Assembly: GCA_027625215.1 (NCBI GenBank)
Contig: JAQBWJ010000252.1
Location: forward strand, 1-5,031
Direction: 5' to 3'
DNA from: Candidatus Poribacteria bacterium
GTDB lineage: Bacteria; Poribacteria; WGA-4E; GCA-2687025
Length of the DNA: 5,031 bases
Below, piece by piece: positions 1-5,031 of the stretch. The notes beneath the pieces were generated by a model. That model was given only the letters and a program-made list of their open reading frames with translations. It searched no databases and was not told the origin of the DNA. Position numbers and translations under genes: made by a program. Position 1 is the stretch's first letter. Every line of letters begins with the position of its first letter.

Positions 1-707
1 TAACCCGCGCGCGTGCCGGTCGAACCCGTGTAAGCGCCGCGTTCCGAACCGAACAGTTCCGCTTCCATCAGGTCGTCGGGGATCGCCGCGCAGTGGACGG
101 GCACGAACGGGGCATTCTTGCGAGGTCCGTACCGATGTAACGCCTCCGCGACGAGCTCCTTCCCCGTGCCGCTTTCGCCCGTGATGAGCACCGTCGCGGG
201 TCCGCCGAGAATCGGCAGGAGTTTCTGCATCTCGCGTTTGAGACGCGCCATCGGCGAACTGTTGCCAATCATCTCCGGGAAGACGGACTCGCCAAGTTCG
301 GACGGTTCCGACGCTTCGGAGGCGTGGGCGTGAGGCTTCTCCTTCGCCGCCAACGCGCGTTCGATCTCGCCGCGCAGGATTTTCATGTCCTCAATCGGCT
401 TCTCGATGTAGTAGAACGCTCCCGCGTGCGTCACGAAATCGACCGCGTCGCGCAGGTCGGCGTACGCCGTCATGATGATGACGGGCAGCGTCGGATCGAG
501 TTGCTGGAGTTTGGCGAGCAGTTCGCGCCCGTTCATGCCGGGCATCCGCAGGTCGGTGATGACGAGATCGACGGGCGTCGACTGCACGAGCTCCAAGGCG
601 GCGGCTCCGTCGGAGGCGCTTTCCACCTCGTACCCGTCGTTCGTCAGGAACCGCTCCAGCAGGGCGCGTTGCGTGCGTTCGTCATCGACCACTAACAGCC
701 GTGCCAT
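1..707 (-). CDS. Sigma-54-dependent response regulator (NtrC family), 3' end cut off by window edge
   Basis: This is the cytoplasmic output partner of the kinase encoded just upstream. Phosphorylation should switch on an AAA+ ATPase that opens sigma-54 RNA polymerase promoters. I translated the minus strand from the ATG at 707-705, giving 235 codons before the edge. Residues 1-120 are a receiver domain with the acidic pair D8/D9, phosphoacceptor D52 (in ITDLRMPG), T80 and K103 (EKP). A Ser/Glu/His-rich linker covers about 122-143. The AAA+ domain starts near 146, with Walker A GESGTGKE at 177-184 and the loop-1 motif GAYTGS at 224-229, a variant of GAFTGA. Walker B, the arginine finger and the DNA-binding helix-turn-helix lie outside the window. 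The last two bases (TA) fit a Tyr codon but could also begin a stop. The start follows a weak GGGGA ribosome site 10 bases upstream. The gene is 19 bases downstream of the kinase stop, so the two are probably cotranscribed. The family call is firm; the target genes are unknown. Confidence 0.95.
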   Translation of the reverse strand, partial: MARLLVVDDERTQRALLERFLTNDGYEVESASDGAAALELVQSTPVDLVITDLRMPGMNGRELLAKLQQLDPTLPVIIMTAYADLRDAVDFVTHAGAFYYIEKPIEDMKILRGEIERALAAKEKPHAHASEASEPSELGESVFPEMIGNSSPMARLKREMQKLLPILGGPATVLITGESGTGKELVAEALHRYGPRKNAPFVPVHCAAIPDDLMEAELFGSERGAYTGSTGTRAG

Positions 708-726
708 ATGCGTTTAATCCCCGTCG

Positions 727-2301
727 TCAGTCTGATGAATCCGCTTTGCCGCCCCTGTCGGCGCGATAGGGGAGCGTGACTCGAAACAGAGTGCCTTTGT
801 TTTCTTCGCTCTGCACGTCGATGCGCCCCTGATGGGCGAAAACGGCGTGCTGCGTCAGCGTCAATCCAAGACCCATACCGCCTTCATTCTCGCGCGTTGT
901 GAAGTACGGGTCGAAAATCTGTTCCATCGTTTGCTTCGTCATGCCGCGCCCCGTATCGGCAAACTCGATGACGGCGTTGTGCGGGGTCGCGCGCGTCGTG
1001 ATCGTGAACGTCCCGCCTTGCGGCATCGCGTCGTGCGCGTTGCGGATCAGATTGTAGAAGGCGGTGCGGAGCCGCACAACGTCCATCGAAATCAACAGCG
1101 GCTTCGATTCATACCGCTTCACCATCTGGATATTCGCCTCTTTGAACAGGATCGCCAACTCCGCCGCCGTCTTGTCGAGCAACCCGTGCAGGTCGCCCTG
1201 TTCCCAGTGCATCTTGTCGGGGCGCGTCAGATTGAGGAACTGGTTGGTGATGCGGTTCAGTTCTTTCACTTCGTCCAGCACCATCTCGATCACTTCGGCG
1301 GCGTCCTTCTTCTGCGCGGGAGGAACAGCGGCGTTTTCGAGCAGGTCGCGGAGATACTGCGCCGACATCGAAATCGCGTGAAGCGGGTTGCGGATTTCAT
1401 GGGCGACGCCGCTCGCCAGCCGTTCCAACGCGCCGACGCGCTCCTCGTGGAGTCGCCTCATCGTCGCCAGCATGTTCGTCAGCGACGCGCTCACCCGCCC
1501 TACCTCGTTGTCGGGGAACGCCGCGTCCGCCTCGACCTCGCCCTGCTCCGCGCGGCGGATGATCCCTGTCAGCCGTTCGAGCGGACGCAGCACCATGCGG
1601 TCGGTCGTGATCTCGATAAGGAACGTGAGCGATCCGATGAACAGCACGATGAACAGCAGATGGATCAGCCGAAACGACTTCCAATAGCCGGAGATTTCGC
1701 TGGAATCGAACAGGATTTCGATCAACCCGACGGCGACCGTATAGCCGCCCGTGCCCGGGTCGGTCATCGAGGGGTTGGCGTACCAGTTGTACGGTATCAG
1801 GAGCCGCGTCGCCCACACGCCGCGATGCGGCGCCATGTTGATCACCATGCCGGACTGATCGCTCTTGTAGTTCGCAATGATCGCGGCGAGTTGGCGGCGT
1901 TCGGGTTCGCTCAGTTCGAGCGTCGTGCGCGCGCCGGAGTGGTCGAAGAGCCGCTCCACCGTGCCGGAGTAACTCATGATGACTTCCGGGTCCGAAATCG
2001 ACCGAATGATCCGCACGTCGATCACATGCGCTTTGCGGAACTGCGCGTCGTAGTCGCTCAGATGCTGGCGAAGGCGGTTGAGGTTTTCTTTCGTGGAAAA
2101 CTCGGTCGCCGTGATCGTGTCTTGCACTTCGGGTTGAATCTGATCGGCGAGACGCTTTACCTCGACGCCGACCGCCGTGCCGTGAATCACCGCGTCGATG
2201 TGCGTGCGGCGGAGGCGGTAGTCGTCCACAAAGAAGAAGACGACCATCGTCGTCAGGATGACGAGGTTCACGATGAGGATATAGCGGGATTTCAGGTTCA
2301 T
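727..2301 (-). CDS. Membrane sensor histidine kinase (HAMP-HisKA-HATPase_c)
   Basis: A 524-residue two-component sensor kinase in the inner membrane that should phosphorylate the NtrC-type regulator encoded next. TM1 is at about 8-25 and TM2 at about 212-230. They enclose about 185 extracytoplasmic residues, the presumed sensor. HAMP follows at 231-285, with P240 and the NEVGRV segment. HisKA is at about 288-360 with phosphoacceptor H301 in AHEIRNPL. The HATPase domain spans about 405-513, with N-box N417/N421, G1 DTGRGM (449-454), F-box FDPYFTT (463-469) and G2 GMGLGL (475-480). All catalytic motifs are intact. HEIRN also carries the E-x-x-N pattern linked to phosphatase activity in HisKA kinases, so it may be bifunctional. 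The sensor region resembles an extracytoplasmic PAS/CACHE-like fold (N-terminal helix, then strands near 93-112 and 161-197), but that is inference and I recognise no ligand pocket. The ATG is the first possible start after an in-frame TAA upstream. Its H-box type suits kinases paired with sigma-54 regulators. The family is certain and the signal unknown. Confidence 0.97.
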   Translation of the reverse strand: MNLKSRYILIVNLVILTTMVVFFFVDDYRLRRTHIDAVIHGTAVGVEVKRLADQIQPEVQDTITATEFSTKENLNRLRQHLSDYDAQFRKAHVIDVRIIRSISDPEVIMSYSGTVERLFDHSGARTTLELSEPERRQLAAIIANYKSDQSGMVINMAPHRGVWATRLLIPYNWYANPSMTDPGTGGYTVAVGLIEILFDSSEISGYWKSFRLIHLLFIVLFIGSLTFLIEITTDRMVLRPLERLTGIIRRAEQGEVEADAAFPDNEVGRVSASLTNMLATMRRLHEERVGALERLASGVAHEIRNPLHAISMSAQYLRDLLENAAVPPAQKKDAAEVIEMVLDEVKELNRITNQFLNLTRPDKMHWEQGDLHGLLDKTAAELAILFKEANIQMVKRYESKPLLISMDVVRLRTAFYNLIRNAHDAMPQGGTFTITTRATPHNAVIEFADTGRGMTKQTMEQIFDPYFTTRENEGGMGLGLTLTQHAVFAHQGRIDVQSEENKGTLFRVTLPYRADRGGKADSSD

Positions 2302-2317
2302 CGGGTGTGCGGTGGAA

Positions 2318-2330
2318 CCTCCCCCTCCTT
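2318..2330 (-). promoter_or_regulatory. Purine-rich ribosome-binding stretch upstream of the kinase, unusually far from the ATG
   Basis: Read on the minus strand this is AAGGAGGGGGAGG, which holds two Shine-Dalgarno-like cores. The nearer GGAGG ends 16 bases before the kinase ATG (2301) and the farther AGGAGG lies beyond it. Both are farther than the usual 5-10 bases. No in-frame ATG, GTG or TTG lies between the stretch and the ATG, and an in-frame TAA overlaps it, so the annotated start still stands. The long spacing may mean modest translation efficiency. Confidence 0.5.
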
Positions 2331-2357
2331 AGCCGCTGTCTCCGTTGCCGTCTTAGA

Positions 2358-2380
2358 GATGCTCGATTCTCTTGAGCATC
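2358..2380. repeat. Perfect 7-bp inverted repeat (GATGCTC / GAGCATC, 9-base loop)
   Basis: GATGCTC at 2358-2364 is the exact reverse complement of GAGCATC at 2374-2380, with nine bases between. It lies 57 to 79 bases upstream of the kinase start. On neither strand is it followed by a T-run, so it is not a classic intrinsic terminator. It could be an operator-like dyad or a hairpin in the kinase leader. The arms are short enough that chance remains possible. Confidence 0.45.
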
Positions 2381-2485
2381 GGTTTGATTTGATGAATTAG
2401 GTCGTACGTTCCGTTGTCATTTCGACCCGGTTATGAGCAGAGTATACCGACTTTTTCGCTATAATGCAGAATCGGCGGCGGGGAT

Positions 2486-2516
2486 GGGTCGAGGGGGTAC
2501 GGGGCGACATCGACCC
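2486..2516. repeat. Perfect 7-bp inverted repeat (GGGTCGA / TCGACCC, 17-base loop)
   Basis: GGGTCGA at 2486-2492 is the reverse complement of TCGACCC at 2510-2516, separated by a G-rich 17-base loop. A third copy of the heptamer (TCGACCC) lies at 2422-2428 in the same intergenic region. No T-run follows, so terminator function is unlikely. A protein-binding dyad is possible. The same heptamer also occurs inside coding sequence (908-914 and 3000-3006), which weakens the case for a dedicated site. Confidence 0.35.
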
Positions 2517-2576
2517 TATTCGCCGCGTGATCGAACCTAACCTTAAACATTTTGTGTCAAACGGCGTCAATTTGTT

Positions 2577-2604
2577 TTGATATTTCCGCCATAAACTCTA
2601 TAAT
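2577..2604 (+). promoter_or_regulatory. Sigma-70-type promoter for the permease operon
   Basis: TTGATA at 2577-2582 matches five of six bases of the -35 consensus. After a 16-base spacer, TATAAT at 2599-2604 is a perfect -10. The predicted transcript would start near 2611, leaving a leader of about 35 bases before the permease ATG. The promoter sits in an AT-rich patch within GC-rich DNA and points at the first permease. This indicates housekeeping-sigma transcription of the permeases, not sigma-54. Confidence 0.75.
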
Positions 2605-2645
2605 ATTGACAATCACCCAACACCTCTTGAAAGTGATTGCCGCCC

Positions 2646-3893
2646 ATGTTTCGTATCCTCGAAGGCTTGCTGACCGGCTGGCGCGTGCTCTCCGCGAACA
2701 AACTGCGTTCCATCCTGACGATGCTTGGCATCATTATCGGCACGGGCGGGGGGATCGGCACGATGTCGTTCGGCGACGGCGCGCGGCAACTCGTCATGCT
2801 GGAAGTCGAGAAGATCGGCGGCACGTCCACGTTCAACGTGCAGCGCCCGTCGTGGGTGGAGATCGAGGGGCGTTGGCAGCCGAACCCCAGCTCCGATTAC
2901 CTGACGATGCGCGATGTCGAACTGATCGAAGCGATGTGTCCGAGCGTCGCGTCCGTCACGCCGGAATTGACGTTCGGCGTCAACCTCGAGACAGACCAAG
3001 GGTCGAAGTTTTCCGACCTGCGCGGCACGACGGGCGTCTACCAGAACATCCGCAACTGGTTCAGCGACATCGGGCGGTTCGTTGACGACTCGGACGTGAG
3101 CCTGTGGAAGCGCGTCGTCGTGATCGGCTCCGAAGTGGCGGGCGACCTGTTCGGCTCGGTCAACCCGATTGGACAGGAACTGCGCGTCAACAATCAACGG
3201 TTCACCGTCGTCGGGGTGATGGAGTCGAAGGGCGGGGGAGACAGTCCCGGCGGAAGCCTCGACAGCCAAATCTACATCCCCGTCACGACGGCGCAAGCGA
3301 CCTTCAGCGGGAACAACCGCATCCCCCGACTGCTGCTCAAAGCGCGCACGCCCGAACTGCTCGAACGGGCGCAACAGGAAGTCGAGATCGTACTGCGGCG
3401 GTATCACGGCGACATTCAGTTCTTCCGCATCTACTCCGAAGCGTCCGACATGCAGAATGAGGCGAACATCATCGGCGGCGCGATTCAAGTCGTGCTCGGG
3501 GCGATTGCGGCGATGTCGCTGGTCGTTGCAGGCATCGGCATTCTGAACATCATGCTCGTCAGCGTCGCGGAACGGATACGCGAGATCGGCATCCGCAAGG
3601 CGGTCGGCGCGACGCGACTCGATATCGGCGGACAGTTTTTGTTGGAAGGCATCCTCATCTGCCTGATCGGGAGCGCGATGGGGCTCATGTTCGGGTGGGT
3701 AATGGAGCGCGCGCTCGCCTATGCGGTCGTGGAGTTCATCATGCAGGGCAACGGGGAGTGGCCCTCGTTGCTGTCGTGGTCGTCGGCGGTGTTGAGCATC
3801 ACGGCGGGAACGCTGACGGGCGTTGTCGCGGGGTTGGCTCCGGCGATGCGCGCGGCGAATCTGCCGCCGACCGAAGCGTTGCGGCATCAGTAA
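2646..3893 (+). CDS. MacB/FtsX-family ABC transporter permease (complete)
   Basis: An inner-membrane permease of the MacB/LolC/FtsX mechanotransmission type, which couples cytoplasmic ATP hydrolysis to movements of a periplasmic domain. It has 415 residues, typical for a stand-alone permease of this family. TM1 is at about 22-42, preceded by the conserved NKLRSILTMLGIIIG segment. A MacB-type periplasmic domain spans about 45-270, including the PIGQELRVNNQRFTVVGV segment (174-191). TM2 is at about 276-306, the coupling segment ERIREIGIRKAVGATR at 309-324, TM3 at about 331-353 and TM4 at about 377-400, ending in the conserved PAMRAANLPPTEALR tail. TM1 contains an unusual glycine run (GTGGGIG, 32-38). 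I chose ATG 2646; an in-frame TTG at 2637 would add three residues. The only ribosome-site candidate is weak (AAGTGA, 2631-2636, 9 bases before the ATG). It is the first gene of its operon, 26 bases before a second permease. No ATPase domain is fused to it. The substrate cannot be told from sequence. Confidence 0.95.
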   Translation: MFRILEGLLTGWRVLSANKLRSILTMLGIIIGTGGGIGTMSFGDGARQLVMLEVEKIGGTSTFNVQRPSWVEIEGRWQPNPSSDYLTMRDVELIEAMCPSVASVTPELTFGVNLETDQGSKFSDLRGTTGVYQNIRNWFSDIGRFVDDSDVSLWKRVVVIGSEVAGDLFGSVNPIGQELRVNNQRFTVVGVMESKGGGDSPGGSLDSQIYIPVTTAQATFSGNNRIPRLLLKARTPELLERAQQEVEIVLRRYHGDIQFFRIYSEASDMQNEANIIGGAIQVVLGAIAAMSLVVAGIGILNIMLVSVAERIREIGIRKAVGATRLDIGGQFLLEGILICLIGSAMGLMFGWVMERALAYAVVEFIMQGNGEWPSLLSWSSAVLSITAGTLTGVVAGLAPAMRAANLPPTEALRHQ

Positions 3894-3901
3894 TTTCGAG
3901 A

Positions 3902-3908
3902 GAGGTGA
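3902..3908 (+). promoter_or_regulatory. Strong Shine-Dalgarno site for the second permease
   Basis: GAGGTGA is a close match to the anti-Shine-Dalgarno complement and sits 11 bases before the ATG at 3920. It fixes that start and shows the second permease has its own efficient initiation within the shared transcript, unlike the first permease, whose ribosome site is poor. Confidence 0.75.
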
Positions 3909-3919
3909 GATCGCGCCAA

Positions 3920-5031
3920 ATGATTATCTTCCACAGCATCGTTCAAGGGTTCACGGCGCTCGTTCGCCAAAAACGACGCGCGTTGCTGACGATGCTCGGC
4001 ATGATCATCGGCATCGGCGCGGTCACGGGAGCGGTGTCCGTCGGCGAGGGATTGAACCTGTTCGTGCTGCGTCAGTTGGAACAGATGGGCATGGGCAACA
4101 GCATGATCGTGTTCCGACCCGACTGGGTGCAACGGGCGGACGGTCAGTGGGAACGCAATACGAGCAACGTGTGGCTGCGCTATGAGGACATGACCGCGAT
4201 CATGTCGGAAGCCCCCTCCGTCAAGTTCGTCCTTCCCGAAAACTGGTGGGACTATACGATTGAGGCGGAAGGCAACACGAAGCAGGGGCGCGTCATCGGC
4301 ACCTCGCAAGACTACGGCGAGGGTCACAATTGGAAACTGGATCGCGGTCGATTTCTCACCACCGACGATCTGGAGAACAGCCTAAAAGTCTGCGTCATCG
4401 GCACGAACATCGAGCGCGATCTGTTCAAGGGGGTTGATCCTCTCGGTCGAGAAGTGACCGTCGGCGGGATTCGCCTTCAAGTCGTCGGCGTGATGGCGAC
4501 GAAAGGCAGCAACGCGCCCGACTTCACCGGAACCAACGACAACCTGCTCATGCCGATCACGACGTTTCAGCAGCGACTCAGCGGGAACGACATCATCGGC
4601 GTTTTCTTCGTCCGCGCGACCTCGACGCGCACCGTGACCGACGCGAAACTCGAAGTGCAGGCGATCATGTCCCGCCGCAAGCAACTGCCAGCGAACGAGT
4701 TCCTCCAGATTTTCACCTCCGATGAGATCATGGCGGCGGTCGGGCAGATCAGCACCGTGTTGACTTCTTTCATGGTCGGGGTGGCGAGCATCACGCTGTT
4801 GGTTGGCGGCGTCGGCATCATGAACATGATGTTGGTGTCCGTCACCGAGCGCACGTCGGAGATCGGGTTGAGGAAGGCGGTCGGGGCGCGGCGGTCGCAC
4901 ATCCTGTCGCAGTTTTTGATCGAGGCGATTGTGCTGGGCGCGGTCGGCGGCGTATTGGGAATCGGGCTTGGTATCGGGATCGGGAAGGGGGCGGCGTTCG
5001 GGTTTGAAACGTTCGCGTCCAGTTTCGGCGG
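3920..5031 (+). CDS. Second MacB/FtsX-family ABC transporter permease, 3' end cut off by window edge
   Basis: A second inner-membrane permease of the same family, translated here for 370 codons with the frame still open at the edge. Compared with the 415-residue neighbour, about 30-50 residues including TM4 should be missing. TM1 is at about 21-42 (ALLTMLGMIIGIG), the periplasmic MacB-type domain at about 45-270, and TM2 at about 280-307. The hallmark GGVGIMNMMLVSVTERT stretch is at 296-312, the coupling segment EIGLRKAVGARR at 314-325, and TM3 at about 330-356. The two permeases share the TM1 region, the PxGxEhxVxxxxxxVVGV segment and the coupling helix but differ across most of the periplasmic domain, so this is an old paralogue rather than a recent duplicate. 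The gap to the first permease is 26 bases with no terminator, supporting one operon and a possible heterodimer. No ATPase domain is present. The substrate is unknown. Confidence 0.95.
   Translation, partial: MIIFHSIVQGFTALVRQKRRALLTMLGMIIGIGAVTGAVSVGEGLNLFVLRQLEQMGMGNSMIVFRPDWVQRADGQWERNTSNVWLRYEDMTAIMSEAPSVKFVLPENWWDYTIEAEGNTKQGRVIGTSQDYGEGHNWKLDRGRFLTTDDLENSLKVCVIGTNIERDLFKGVDPLGREVTVGGIRLQVVGVMATKGSNAPDFTGTNDNLLMPITTFQQRLSGNDIIGVFFVRATSTRTVTDAKLEVQAIMSRRKQLPANEFLQIFTSDEIMAAVGQISTVLTSFMVGVASITLLVGGVGIMNMMLVSVTERTSEIGLRKAVGARRSHILSQFLIEAIVLGAVGGVLGIGLGIGIGKGAAFGFETFASSFG

Larger units (their letters stand above)
2302..2645. other. Divergent intergenic region between the two-component system and the permease operon
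   Basis: About 344 bases with no convincing gene. The kinase-proximal half is GC-rich and holds the kinase ribosome site, a 7-bp inverted repeat at 2358-2380 and another at 2486-2516. The permease-proximal part, from about 2540, becomes AT-rich and contains a near-consensus sigma-70 promoter preceded by short GTCAA repeats. A second perfect TATAAT at 2460-2465 on the plus strand has no matching -35. On the minus strand, ATGACA (2415-2420) and TTGACG (2565-2570) are possible -35 boxes for the kinase, but their -10 partners are poor, so I do not call a kinase promoter. I found no TGGC-N-TTGC type sigma-54 site on either strand. Confidence 0.7.

Noticed and set aside
324..695. A 123-codon plus-strand frame over the response regulator receiver region
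   Set aside because: The minus strand encodes a complete receiver domain with all conserved residues here; the plus-strand frame is its shadow.
832..2400. A 522-codon open frame on the plus strand, opposite the kinase gene
   Set aside because: Its product is rich in Arg, His, Val and Asp with no recognisable domain, the pattern of an antisense shadow in GC-rich coding DNA. The minus-strand frame has every kinase motif in order.
2460..2465. A perfect TATAAT on the plus strand as a second promoter
   Set aside because: No acceptable -35 hexamer lies 16-18 bases upstream and there is no TG extension before it. The 2577-2604 promoter is much better and nearer the gene.
2486..2516. The GGGTCGA/TCGACCC hairpin as an intrinsic terminator
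   Set aside because: There is no T-run on either strand after the stem, the loop is 17 bases, and no gene ends nearby, since both flanking genes start from this region.
2542..2570. Minus-strand TTGACG (2565-2570) with TTTAAG (2542-2547), 17-base spacer, as a kinase promoter
   Set aside because: The -10 matches only four of six bases and it would leave a leader of over 230 bases. It overlaps the AT-rich patch feeding the forward promoter, so chance is likely; not called.
2606..2611. A perfect TTGACA as the -35 box of a permease promoter
   Set aside because: The hexamer 16-18 bases downstream (around 2628-2634) is not -10-like and would place the start almost at the gene; the TATAAT just upstream already explains transcription.
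2613..3887. A 424-codon open frame on the minus strand, opposite the first permease
   Set aside because: Its composition is Arg/Asp/His-rich without membrane segments or motifs, and it covers the permease promoter. The plus strand encodes a full MacB/FtsX permease.

Overview
The window is GC-rich, gene-dense bacterial DNA with two divergently transcribed blocks separated by one AT-enriched intergenic region. A sigma-54-type (NtrC-family) response regulator and MacB/FtsX-type permeases with periplasmic-sized loops suggest a free-living, probably diderm (Gram-negative-type) bacterium. No phylum-specific marker is present, so I do not name a taxon. There is no sign of mobile elements, CRISPR, tRNA or rRNA.

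Minus strand, 1-2301: a two-component system in the order kinase then regulator. The membrane histidine kinase (727-2301) has two transmembrane helices around a ~185-residue extracytoplasmic sensor region, then HAMP, HisKA and HATPase domains. Nineteen bases after its stop begins a response regulator (707 down to the window edge) with a receiver domain and the first part of a sigma-54-interacting AAA+ domain. It is cut off by the window edge just after its loop-1 (GAFTGA-type) motif.

Intergenic, 2302-2645: a near-consensus sigma-70 promoter (TTGATA, 16 bp, TATAAT) points right, towards the permeases. Just upstream of it lie short GTCAA repeats at 10-bp spacing. Two perfect 7-bp inverted repeats lie on the kinase side. 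I saw no sigma-54 (-24/-12) promoter.

Plus strand, 2646-5031: two tandem MacB/FtsX-type ABC transporter permeases. The first is complete (415 aa). The second is missing only its last few dozen residues at the window edge. They are distinct paralogues in one probable operon and could form a heterodimeric permease. No ATPase or membrane-fusion subunit is visible, so these must be downstream or elsewhere.

A plausible reading is an envelope-sensing two-component system next to an export or lipoprotein/peptide-handling ABC transporter. The regulatory link between them is an inference from divergent layout only. Every gene belongs to a well-known family, and nothing here is clear evidence of an undescribed system.
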